A stretch of 28,153 nt of DNA, from positions 1-28,153 of the forward strand of contig JAWKVD010000034.1 in NCBI GenBank assembly GCA_041398225.1, read 5' to 3'. Position numbers and translations under genes: made by a program. Under the pieces are notes generated by a model that searched no databases, was not told the DNA's origin, and worked only from the letters and a program-made list of their open reading frames with translations. Numbering within the stretch: the first letter of the stretch is position 1; the number at the start of each line of letters is the position of its first letter. Below are positions 7,762 to 14,991 of this stretch, piece after piece. The DNA comes from JAWKVD01 sp041398225 (GTDB taxonomy: Bacteria > Pseudomonadota > Alphaproteobacteria > Caulobacterales > Hyphomonadaceae).

Positions 7762-8724
7762 ATGTCGCCGGAGGGCGCGGCTGGCCAGCGCAATGCCTTG
7801 AAAGGACGGGCGTTCGGGACGACCGGCGGGCCGAATGGGACGAACGGCGAGCCTCGCGTGACGAACGGCGGGGCGAATTTCCGGATCGGGTGGCCGCCTT
7901 TCATCGTGGTGTGCGTCGTCTCGCTGGTCGTGGCCGTCGTGAACGCCACCTCGGCGCTGCTCGACATGGACGACCGGCAGGCGCGCCTGGCCGCGTGGGA
8001 GCCGTGGGTGTGGGAGCTGTCCTCGGTGGTCGTCCTGCTGCCGCTGGCGTTGGGGCTGTCATGGGCGATCTGGCGCTGGCCGCCGCCGCTGGGGAGCCGG
8101 CGAACGATGGACTGGGCCCGGTTCGCGGGCGTTCACCTTGCCGGAAGCGTGGCGTTTTCGGCGCTTCATGTCGGGGGCATGGTGTTGATCCGCATGCTCG
8201 CCTACCGGACCATGGCGGGGTGGGAGTATGCGTTCGACAGCCGTCATGGCGGGCTGGCGTTGGCGCTGGTTTATGAGTGGCGCAAGGACGCGCTGAGCTA
8301 CGCCGCGATCTGCCTGCCGTTCTGGGGCTGGCGGTATTTGCGGGCCTTGCGCGAGGCGCGTTCGACGGAACCGGCCGCGCCCGCCGGCGGCGACGAACGG
8401 ATCGAGATCCGCGACGGCGGACGCACGCGGCTCATCGCGCCGGCCGACATCGTATGGCTGGAGGCCGCGGGGAATTATGTCGAGATCCATCTCGCTTCGG
8501 GCGCGCATCTGGCGCGCGGCACGCTGGCCTCGTTCGAGGCGAAGCTGGCGCCGTTGGGATTCGTTCGGGTGCACCGGTCGCGGCTGGTGAACCGGACGCG
8601 CGTGGCGGCGTTCCGGCCCACGCCGTCGGGCGATCTGGAGCTGACGCTGGACGACGGCCGCACGCTGGCCGCCAGCCGCAGGTATCGCGCGGCGCTCGAA
8701 CGGCGGGGCGCCGAAACGGTGTAG
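7762..8724 (+). CDS. Membrane-anchored LytTR-domain transcriptional regulator
   Basis: The product (320 aa from ATG 7762) joins a membrane region to a DNA-binding domain. After a glycine/asparagine/threonine-rich cytoplasmic tail of about 40 residues come four hydrophobic segments: PPFIVVCVVSLVVAVV, LSSVVVLLPLALGLSWAIW, a third around GSVAFSALHVGGMVLI, and YAAICLPFWGW. The last 105 residues form a LytTR domain, with IVWLEAAGNYVEIHL, GTLASFEAKL, and the conserved FVRVHRSRLVN block. It has no receiver or kinase domain, so it would be a one-component system sensing through the membrane part. GTG at 7702 is an alternative start, but it would overlap the divergent acyltransferase gene. ATG 7762 has a CGAGGG sequence just upstream. 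LytTR-like sites lie inside its own first codons. Confidence 0.88.
   Translation: MSPEGAAGQRNALKGRAFGTTGGPNGTNGEPRVTNGGANFRIGWPPFIVVCVVSLVVAVVNATSALLDMDDRQARLAAWEPWVWELSSVVVLLPLALGLSWAIWRWPPPLGSRRTMDWARFAGVHLAGSVAFSALHVGGMVLIRMLAYRTMAGWEYAFDSRHGGLALALVYEWRKDALSYAAICLPFWGWRYLRALREARSTEPAAPAGGDERIEIRDGGRTRLIAPADIVWLEAAGNYVEIHLASGAHLARGTLASFEAKLAPLGFVRVHRSRLVNRTRVAAFRPTPSGDLELTLDDGRTLAASRRYRAALERRGAETV
7818..7880 (+). repeat. Three in-frame 21-base tandem repeats at the start of the LytTR gene
   Basis: The 11-base core GACGAMCGGCG recurs at 7818, 7839 and 7860, exactly 21 bases apart; copies 2 and 3 are identical (GACGAACGGCG). Seven codons per unit give TTGGPNG / TNGEPRV / TNGGANF, a flexible tail before the first membrane helix. 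Confidence 0.65.
7840..7869 (-). promoter_or_regulatory. Candidate LytTR binding site (two direct repeats, N12 spacer)
   Basis: On the minus strand GCCGTTCGT occurs twice, at 7861-7869 and 7840-7848, separated by exactly 12 bases. The published LytTR consensus is [TA][AC][CA]GTTN[AG][TG], as two direct repeats spaced 12-13 bases. Each copy matches eight of nine positions; only the first base differs. A third, weaker copy (GCCGGTCGT) lies another 21 bases on. The pair is oriented toward the acyltransferase start codon, about 120 bases away, a sensible place for activation. It sits within coding sequence of the regulator, so it may be a by-product of the tandem repeat. Confidence 0.35.
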
Positions 8725-8757
8725 GGACGCGGGGCCGTCAGGTCCGGGCGTGGGAGA

Positions 8758-9801
8758 TCAGGGCGCGAGCAGGCTTTCAGCGGTGTCGGCGACCGTGTCG
8801 GCGGCGGGACGCGGCGTGAATCCGAGAATGCGCTCGGCCTTCGCCCACGAATAGCGGCTGGAGCGACCCAGCAGCGGCAGCAGCGTGCGCAGCTCCGGCT
8901 TGAAGCGGGCCGCGAGGCGCAAGGCGAAGTCGGGCATTCGCTTGGTCGGGACTTTCCGGGCGCGCTCGCCGAGACGTTCGCGGAGCGTGCGGGCGATGTC
9001 CTCCATCCACATGAACTCGCCGGTGATGAGGAAGCGCTCGCCGGCGGCTTCGGGCGTGGTCATGGCGCGAATATGGGCGTCTGCGAGGTCGCGCACGTCG
9101 CAGACCGCTACGCCGAAGCGCGGGATGCGCGCCATCTCGCCGGTGAGAAAGCGGTTGATGACCTGCACCGAGCCGAGCGTCGCCTTGGTCAGCACCGGAC
9201 CGAAGATGGCGGTGGGCAGGATGGTGACGAACTCGGTTCCCCTCTGTCCGTCGCGGGCGCGGCTGTCGCCGTGTTCTTTCATGAAGTCCCACGCCGCGCG
9301 CTCGGCCAGCACTTTCGAAAGGCGGTAGCCGTCGGACTTCCATTGCGCCGGATCGGTCCACACGGTTTCGTCGGTGAAGCTGTCGCCCGCGACGCCGGCG
9401 TTGCTGGCCGCCGCCGAGGAGGTGAGGACGATGCGTTTGACACCGGCGTTCACGGCGGCGCGCAGAACGCGCAACGTGCCGTCGACGGCGGGCCTCACGT
9501 AGGAATCGGGATCGTCGGGGTCGCCCCCGGACAGAGGCGAGGCGACATGCAGCACATAATCGACGCCCTGCATGGCTTCGTCCCAGCCGGCGTCGGCGGT
9601 GAGGTCGGCTTCAACGAAGTCGAGGGCGGATGTGTCGGGCGCTGCGTTGGCGATGGCGGCGCGTGCGGCGGCTTCGCGCGCGGCCGAACGGATGGTGGCG
9701 CGGACGCGATAGCCGCCCTGGAGCAGTTTCGCGATGACCCAGCCCGCGACGAAGCCCGTGCCGCCGGTGACGAGCACGGTGTCGGGTCGGGTCTCTGACA
9801 T
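8758..9801 (-). CDS. NAD(P)-dependent SDR reductase, dihydroflavonol reductase-like
   Basis: This 347-aa cytoplasmic enzyme is an extended-type short-chain dehydrogenase. The Rossmann motif TGGTGFVAG covers residues 12-20, the dinucleotide-binding strand continues to RATIRSA, and the acidic residue for the adenine ring follows in VEADL. The catalytic serine lies in TSSAA (about 128-132) and the YxxxK pair is Y159 and K163 in YRLSK. The LHVASPL and YVRPAVDGTLRVL blocks match aldehyde/ketone or dihydroflavonol-4-reductase-like proteins, which usually use NADPH; the substrate is unknown. The gene diverges from a TetR regulator with two operator-like palindromes between them, so it is probably the regulator's target. 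Confidence 0.92.
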   Translation of the reverse strand: MSETRPDTVLVTGGTGFVAGWVIAKLLQGGYRVRATIRSAAREAAARAAIANAAPDTSALDFVEADLTADAGWDEAMQGVDYVLHVASPLSGGDPDDPDSYVRPAVDGTLRVLRAAVNAGVKRIVLTSSAAASNAGVAGDSFTDETVWTDPAQWKSDGYRLSKVLAERAAWDFMKEHGDSRARDGQRGTEFVTILPTAIFGPVLTKATLGSVQVINRFLTGEMARIPRFGVAVCDVRDLADAHIRAMTTPEAAGERFLITGEFMWMEDIARTLRERLGERARKVPTKRMPDFALRLAARFKPELRTLLPLLGRSSRYSWAKAERILGFTPRPAADTVADTAESLLAP

Positions 9802-9828
9802 GAGGGGTTTCCTTAACGGTCGCGCGCG

Positions 9829-9880
9829 ATAAGTCTACGCATGTATACTGAAGCGGCGAAATAAGTCTACAGCCGTAGAA
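9829..9880. promoter_or_regulatory. Two palindromic operators between the SDR and TetR genes
   Basis: The sequence ATAAGTCTAC occurs at 9829-9838 and 9861-9870, exactly 32 bases apart. Each copy begins an inverted repeat of form GTCTAC-N4-GTAKAM: GTCTAC gcat GTATAC at 9833-9848 and GTCTAC agcc GTAGAA at 9865-9880, each with one mismatch to perfect symmetry (GTCTAC-N4-GTAGAC). Thirty-two bases is three helical turns, so both sites face the same side of the DNA. TATACT at 9844-9849 resembles a -10 box on the TetR strand and would be covered by the first site. The second site ends 15 bases before the TetR ATG. Confidence 0.6.
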
Positions 9881-9895
9881 TTGCAAGGGGTGATG

Positions 9896-10522
9896 ATGGC
9901 GGCGGAACGCGAAACGACGGCGCGCAGGCGCAACGCCGAGGCGACGCGCGCGGCGATCCTGAAGTCGGCGCGGGCGGCGTTCGTGAAGTCCGGCTATGAC
10001 GGCGCGGGCGTGCGCGAGATCGCGGCGGGCGCCGGCGTCACCGCGATGATGGTGAATCGCTATTTCGGTTCGAAGGAGAAGCTGTTCGCCGAAGTGGTGG
10101 CGCAGACGATGGCCGAGCCCACCATTCTGACGCGGGAGAACCTGTCGGCGCCGGACGTCGCGCGCACCCTGGCGAGAGGCATGGTCGAGGTGACGGGCAG
10201 GGCCGCCGCGACGCTGGACGGCTTTCAGATCATGCAGAAGTCCGGCGCCAGCGCCCGCGCCGCCGAGATCGGCCGGGCGCAGATCGAGAAGCAGCATTTC
10301 CGGACGCTGGCGGATGCGCTGACCGGCGAGCATGTGGCCGAACGCGCGGGGCTGATCCTGTCGATCGCGGCGGGGCTGCAGCAGATGCGCCAGGGCGTCG
10401 GCCTGCGGTCTCTGACCCGGGCCGATCCCGAGGTTCTGGTCGCGCTGCTGACCCCGGTGCTGCAAGCGCTGCTGGAGGACAACAGCGAAAGGAAACAGGG
10501 CGGAAGGCGGCGGGGAATGTAA
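9896..10522 (+). CDS. TetR/AcrR family transcriptional regulator
   Basis: The 208-aa protein has a TetR helix-turn-helix at about residues 14-60: TRAAILKSARAAFVKSGYDGAGVREIAAGAG, then the recognition helix VTAMMVNRYFGSKEKLFAEVV. A helical ligand-binding and dimerisation region follows, with a C-terminal TetR-type block around IAAGLQQMRQGVGL. The last residues are basic (ERKQGGRRRGM). ATG 9896 is preceded by AAGGGG at 9885-9890 with good spacing; ATG 9893 directly before it is an alternative, and a TTG at 9881 would be an odd earlier start. It probably represses itself and the divergent SDR gene by binding the two palindromes between them. The inducer is unknown. Confidence 0.9.
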   Translation: MAAERETTARRRNAEATRAAILKSARAAFVKSGYDGAGVREIAAGAGVTAMMVNRYFGSKEKLFAEVVAQTMAEPTILTRENLSAPDVARTLARGMVEVTGRAAATLDGFQIMQKSGASARAAEIGRAQIEKQHFRTLADALTGEHVAERAGLILSIAAGLQQMRQGVGLRSLTRADPEVLVALLTPVLQALLEDNSERKQGGRRRGM

Positions 10523-10640
10523 AAGTGACCGCTGCGGGAGGTTTTCGCTGCGCTCGCGGGTTCAACATTATTGCCGTTCTGTATAGATTCTCGCGACGCG
10601 CTCACGAGACGGGCGCGGGCTGGATGCGGGAACGTCCCAA

Positions 10641-11570
10641 ATGATCCCCGAGACCATTCGCAAGACCGTTGTTTTTTCGGCGTTCGCCGCGTGCGTGGCG
10701 GCGGCGCCGGGCGCCGCGCTGGCGCAGCAGACCGACCGCGCGCAGGCGGCCACGCGCAACTGCGGCGCCGTCGAGGCCCAGCCCGACACCCTGCCGGGCG
10801 CGATCAGCTACACCTACAAGTCGGCGGGCCGCCCGCTGCGCATCCACCTGTTCGACCCCGCGCCGGTGACCGGCGAGAACCGTCCGGCGGTGCTGTTCTT
10901 CTTTGGCGGCGGCTGGCGCACCGGCAAGATCACGGCGTTCGAGGCGCAGGCGCGGGCGCTGTCGGCGCGCGGCTATGTGACGGCGCTGGCGGACTATCGC
11001 GTGAGCTGCCGCGAGAACGTCAACGCGCTGGATTCCGTCGCGGACGCCCGTTCGGCCTATGACTGGCTGCGCGGCCAGGCCCACACGCTGCAGATCGATC
11101 CCGAGCGCATCGTTCTGGCGGGCGGATCGGCGGGCGGGCATCTGGCGGCGACCACGGCGATGCTGGCGGATGCGGACGACAAGCCCGCCGCGCTGGTGCT
11201 GTTCAATCCGGCGGTGGACATGGAGCTGATCGGGCCGCGCATCGGCCTGACGCCGGAAGCCTCCAGCTCGATCTCGCCGATGACGCTGCCGCTGGACGGT
11301 CTGCCGCCGACAATCGTGTTTCACGGCAAGGACGACACGACCGTGCCGATCGGTTCGGTGCGGGCGTTCTGCGCGCGCGTGACCGGCGCCGGGCTGAGCT
11401 GCGATCTCACCGAATACGCCGGGCAGAAGCACAGCTTCTTCCATAGCCGCACGGTCGATCCGGCGATCAAGGCCTCGCCCTATGACGACACGCTGAAGCG
11501 GATGACGGATTTCCTCGAGCGCATCGTGCCGGCCAAACCCGGCGGCGCGCTCGCCAAGGCGCCGAAATAG
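10641..11570 (+). CDS. Secreted alpha/beta-hydrolase (esterase/lipase-like)
   Basis: This 309-aa protein starts with a signal peptide (hydrophobic residues 9-27, cleavage predicted after ALA at 28) and would act in the periplasm or outside. The alpha/beta-hydrolase core shows the oxyanion block FFGGGW at 88-92, the nucleophile elbow GGSAGG with S163, the acid in HGKDD (D231 or D232) and the catalytic histidine H264 in GQKHSFF. The arrangement resembles BD-FAE/acetylesterase-type enzymes that remove acyl groups from sugars or small esters; the substrate is not certain. The mature part contains several cysteines that may form disulfides. It lies 118 bases after the TetR gene. The gap holds a weak promoter-like TTCAAC (10560-10565) with TATAGA 15 bases later. 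Confidence 0.85.
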   Translation: MIPETIRKTVVFSAFAACVAAAPGAALAQQTDRAQAATRNCGAVEAQPDTLPGAISYTYKSAGRPLRIHLFDPAPVTGENRPAVLFFFGGGWRTGKITAFEAQARALSARGYVTALADYRVSCRENVNALDSVADARSAYDWLRGQAHTLQIDPERIVLAGGSAGGHLAATTAMLADADDKPAALVLFNPAVDMELIGPRIGLTPEASSSISPMTLPLDGLPPTIVFHGKDDTTVPIGSVRAFCARVTGAGLSCDLTEYAGQKHSFFHSRTVDPAIKASPYDDTLKRMTDFLERIVPAKPGGALAKAPK

Positions 11571-11596
11571 GGTCCGGCGGCGCTCGGGCGCGGACC
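11571..11596. terminator. Hairpin at the hydrolase/lipoprotein convergent junction
   Basis: GGTCC (11571-11575) pairs with GGACC (11592-11596), and inside it GCGC (11580-11583) pairs with GCGC (11588-11591) around TCGG. It begins directly after the hydrolase stop and reaches the first base of the lipoprotein stop codon. No T-tract follows on either strand. Confidence 0.4.
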
Positions 11597-12231
11597 TAGG
11601 AACAGCCCTCGACATACTGGATGGCGGGACCGCCGGCGTGGATCGCGGCGACCTTGCCGTCCGGTCCGATCTCGTAGCGCACGCCGCGCGCCGAGGGCGT
11701 GTCGACATAGCCGCCTGGCTGGAGATCCTCCGGCGCGCCCTGGCTCCAGACATCGACATAGGCGGCGGGGGCGGGATCGTATTTGTGCGGGCTGACGACG
11801 GCGCGATCGCCAAGCGCTTCGCGCACCGCATCGAGACTGTCGCCCACGCCGATGCCGGCGGCGGTGCGAATGCTGGAGCCGGCCTGAAGCGTGATGCGCG
11901 AGACGTGATCGTACTGGACCATCACCAGCAGGCCGGCCGGGGCGTCTTCGGGATGGTATTCGAGGCACGGATCGGAGGGCGTGGGATCGGGTTCGCCCAG
12001 CGCGTCGTTGGAGCCGACCTTGTCCATGACCTGCCGGGAGGTCATGCCGATGGAGATCGGCCCCCAGCCCTCGGCCGACAGGCGCGGCTTGTCGGGGCGC
12101 TGCGCGGTGCGGTTGAGCGTCGCCGGCGTCGTGGCGGGGCTGTCGAGGCCGCCGGCGGGCGCATCGGGCGCGCCGCGCGAGCAGGCGGAGAAAGCGAGCA
12201 GTGCAAGGGAGGCGACAAATGCTCGATGCAC
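11596..12231 (-). CDS. Putative lipoprotein with two internal GIG-type repeats
   Basis: The predicted 211-aa product starts at GTG 12231, which has AGGAGA eight bases upstream; an in-frame ATG at 12285 would add 18 mostly basic and proline residues and hide the signal sequence. The N-terminus VHRAFVASLALLAFSAC looks like a lipoprotein signal with the lipid-bearing cysteine near residue 17; phenylalanine three residues before it is slightly unusual. A Pro/Ala/Thr linker follows. The body has two similar units, GPISIGMTSRQVMDKVG and GIGVGDSLDAVREALG, each followed by beta strands, a layout reminiscent of small BamE/SmpA-like folds. That comparison is only an inference. The function is unknown. 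It converges with the hydrolase gene. Confidence 0.7.
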   Translation of the reverse strand: MHRAFVASLALLAFSACSRGAPDAPAGGLDSPATTPATLNRTAQRPDKPRLSAEGWGPISIGMTSRQVMDKVGSNDALGEPDPTPSDPCLEYHPEDAPAGLLVMVQYDHVSRITLQAGSSIRTAAGIGVGDSLDAVREALGDRAVVSPHKYDPAPAAYVDVWSQGAPEDLQPGGYVDTPSARGVRYEIGPDGKVAAIHAGGPAIQYVEGCS

Positions 12232-12391
12232 CGGCTCTTCTCCTGCTTCAGTCCTGTTACGCGGGCGGGGCGGACGACGTGACAACGCCGTAATGCGCGC
12301 CCAGAGACAGAAGGCGTTTCGGGGCGAATGGTTCCACGCCGACTGCGTTCTGCGCTGGAATGCCGCGAGTCGGAGGCTAGACCAAAAGCTG

Positions 12392-12433
12392 GGCCAAAAC
12401 GAACGGCCGGCCCGGCGTTACCCGGACCGGCCG
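12392..12433 (-). terminator. Rho-independent-type terminator of the M3 peptidase gene
   Basis: Read on the minus strand, CGGCCGGTCCGG (12433-12422) pairs over 12 positions with CCGGGCCGGCCG (12415-12404), with one U-G wobble and a GTAACG loop. The run TTCGTTTTGG follows at once. The hairpin lies 28 bases after the peptidase stop. It is the only hairpin in the window that has a clear T-rich tail. Confidence 0.75.
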
Positions 12434-12461
12434 CAAGAAGCGCTTGATGTCCGCCGGCGCG

Positions 12462-14762
12462 TCAGCGCGCGTCGGCCGGACCTTCCTTCGGCGGAGCGAA
12501 ACCCCTGTCGCGCATGAGGGCGTCGATGGAGGCGTCGCGGCCGCGGAAGTCGCGATAGGCGACGGCCGGATCGACGGCGTTGCGCGGCGCGAACAGCGTC
12601 GCGACCATGCGCTTGGCGAGGTCCTTGTCGTAGAAGCCGCCCGGCGCCTCGGCGAAGGCTTCCGCCGCATCCGCCGTGAGGACATCGGCCCAGAGGTAGC
12701 CGTAATAACCGGCCGCATAGCCCTCGCTGGAGAAGATGTGCCCGAACTGCGTGGAGCGGTGGCGCATCGGGATCTCGCGCGGCATGCCGAGCTTGGCGAG
12801 TTCGGACGCTTCGAACGCCTGCACGTCGAGGCCGGTCGGGTCGATGGTGTGGTACTTCATGTCCATGATCGCCGAGCCGAGGAACTCCACGGTCTGGAAG
12901 CCCTGATTGAAGGTCGAGGCGTTGCGGATCTTCTGCACCAGTTCGGCGGGCATCGGCGCGCCGGTTTCGTAGTGGCGGAGATAGCCGCGGATCACGCGGT
13001 CGGTCAGCAGCCAGCGCTCAAGCAGTTGCGAGTGGAACTCGGTGTAATCGCGCACGCCGCCGTTCGATCCGGGATAGACCACGTTCGAGGAGAAGTAGTG
13101 CAGCGCGTGGCCGAACTCATGGAAGAAGGTCTGCGCATCGTCGAGCGAAACCAGAACCGGTTCGCCCGGCGCCGGCTTCACGAAGTTGGAGTTGTTGGAG
13201 CCCAGCACGTACTTTACGCCGTCGAAGGACGAGTGCGAACGGTAGGTGGTGGCCCATGCGCCGGACCGTTTGCCGGTGCGCGCGAACGGATCGAGATACC
13301 AGTAGCCGACATGCTTGCCGCTGGCGCGGTCGACGACCTCCCACACCTTCACGTCTTCCTGGAAGACCGGGATGGAGCCGTCGGCGACGGGGCGGAAGTC
13401 GAACCCGAAGAGTTCGCCCGCGACGTAGAACATGCCCTCGCGAAGCTTGTCGAGCTGGAGGTAGGCTTTGATCTCGTCGCCGTCGAGATCGTACTTCGCC
13501 TTGCGCACGCGCTCGGCGTAGTAGCGGTAGTCCCACGGTTCGATGGTGATCTGGGGGCCGCGTCCGTCGCGCGCGTCCTGGTCCGCGAGCGCCTGCATGT
13601 CGGCGACTTCCTCGTGGGCGCGTTTGACCGCAGCCGTCCACACCGCCTCCATCAGCGCTTCGGCGCGGGCGGGGTCCTGGGCCATGTTGTCCTTGAGCTG
13701 CCACTGCGCATAGGTGTCGTAGCCGAGCAGCTTCACGCGCTCGTTCCGCAGTTCGAGGATTTTCGCGATGATGCGGTTGTTGTCGTGCTCGTCGCCGTTG
13801 TTGCCGCGATTGTAGTAGTTGCGCCAGACCGTCTCGCGCAGCTTGCGCTCGGTGGAGAAGGTCAGGAACGGGTCCATCGACGAGCGCGTGTTGACGACGG
13901 CGTACTTGCCGTCCTGTCCGCGCGTCTTCGCGGCGGCGGCGGCCGAGGCGACATAATCTTCCGGAAGGCCGTCGATCTGATCGGGCGTCAGGAAGGTGAC
14001 CCAGCTTTCCTCGTCGGCCAGCAGGTTGTTGGAGAACTGCGTCTGCAGTTGCGCCAGCTCCTGGTTGATCGCGGCGTAGCGCGCCTTGGCGGCGGCGGGC
14101 AGGTCCGCGCCCTGAAGCTGGTAGCGGTCGTAGGTGACGGTGAGCAGCCGGTCCTGTTCAGGCGTGAGGCCGAGGCTGGCGCGGCGCTGGTAGAGATCCT
14201 TGATGCGCGCGAACAGTTTTTCGTTCTGGATGATGCGGGTGGAGTGTTCGGCGAGTTTCGGCGCCACCTCTTTCTGGATCGCGCGGAACTCCGGCGAGGA
14301 GAGGTTGGACGACCACAGGCCGTAGAACGTCATCACGCGGTCGAGCGGTTGGCCGGTGCGCTGCATCGCCTCCATCGTGTTGGCGAAGCTCGGCGCGTCG
14401 GGATTGTTGGCGATGGCGTCGATCTCGTCGAGTTCGGCCGCCATCGCCGCCTCGATCGCCGGCTTCAGCCTGGCGAGGTCCATTTTCGAGAAGTCGGGCA
14501 CGCCGCCATAGGGTCCGGTCCATTCGGCGAGAAGCGGATTGGAGGCCAGCTCCTCGGCGTAGGCCGGCGCGGCCGGCTGAACGGGCTGCGCGACAGGCGC
14601 GGGCGCGGGCGCGGGTTCGGACACGGTCGCAACCTCCGGTTTGGGTTCAGGCGCGGACTGGCCGAGGCCGGGCAGGCTGGGAAGCGTGCCGCATCCGGCG
14701 GCGAACGCGGCCAGCGCCAGAGAGAAGATACGCGCATCGCGCACGGACTTGCGGAAATTCAT
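12462..14762 (-). CDS. M3 family metallopeptidase (Dcp/oligopeptidase type), lipoprotein
   Basis: The 766-aa protein belongs to the thimet oligopeptidase/peptidyl-dipeptidase family, zinc enzymes that trim short peptides. The zinc motif HEFGH lies at residues 548-552 in FFHEFGHALHYF, and the third ligand is expected in the downstream DYTEFHSQLLERW block, near residue 576. The long helical N-terminal half is typical of the family. The N-terminus is a lipoprotein signal (SLALAAFAAGC), followed by a Pro/Ala/Val/Glu-rich linker of about 45 residues, so the enzyme is probably tethered in the periplasm; the E. coli relatives OpdA and PrlC are cytoplasmic. Length is a little above the usual 680-720 aa because of the linker. 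It diverges from the GST gene and ends at a strong hairpin terminator. Confidence 0.93.
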   Translation of the reverse strand: MNFRKSVRDARIFSLALAAFAAGCGTLPSLPGLGQSAPEPKPEVATVSEPAPAPAPVAQPVQPAAPAYAEELASNPLLAEWTGPYGGVPDFSKMDLARLKPAIEAAMAAELDEIDAIANNPDAPSFANTMEAMQRTGQPLDRVMTFYGLWSSNLSSPEFRAIQKEVAPKLAEHSTRIIQNEKLFARIKDLYQRRASLGLTPEQDRLLTVTYDRYQLQGADLPAAAKARYAAINQELAQLQTQFSNNLLADEESWVTFLTPDQIDGLPEDYVASAAAAAKTRGQDGKYAVVNTRSSMDPFLTFSTERKLRETVWRNYYNRGNNGDEHDNNRIIAKILELRNERVKLLGYDTYAQWQLKDNMAQDPARAEALMEAVWTAAVKRAHEEVADMQALADQDARDGRGPQITIEPWDYRYYAERVRKAKYDLDGDEIKAYLQLDKLREGMFYVAGELFGFDFRPVADGSIPVFQEDVKVWEVVDRASGKHVGYWYLDPFARTGKRSGAWATTYRSHSSFDGVKYVLGSNNSNFVKPAPGEPVLVSLDDAQTFFHEFGHALHYFSSNVVYPGSNGGVRDYTEFHSQLLERWLLTDRVIRGYLRHYETGAPMPAELVQKIRNASTFNQGFQTVEFLGSAIMDMKYHTIDPTGLDVQAFEASELAKLGMPREIPMRHRSTQFGHIFSSEGYAAGYYGYLWADVLTADAAEAFAEAPGGFYDKDLAKRMVATLFAPRNAVDPAVAYRDFRGRDASIDALMRDRGFAPPKEGPADAR

Positions 14763-14991
14763 GTTCGGCCTCTACCCGGTTTGAACCACCCCTTGGGGCG
14801 AAACTAGGTTTCTGGCCGCCGACCGCAATTGAAAACGACCCCCGAGAGCAGGAAAAGCGGGACGCCTGTACCCTTTGTGCGTCGCCTGCGCGCACCCGGG
14901 CCCCGGATCGCCGGCGCGCGCGCCACGGGCGGCATTGACGGGCTCGCCCATGCGCGGCAATGTTCGCAAAATGTTCTTTTGGGGGCTCGCC

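Noticed and set aside
12444..14807. 787-codon plus-strand frame opposite the M3 peptidase
   Set aside because: Low-complexity Arg/Gly/Val/Asp/Glu product with no motif; the minus strand has HEFGH and a lipobox.
14936..14963. TTGACG hexamer upstream of the GST gene as a promoter
   Set aside because: The sequence 17 bases later (CAATGT/AATGTT) matches the -10 poorly.
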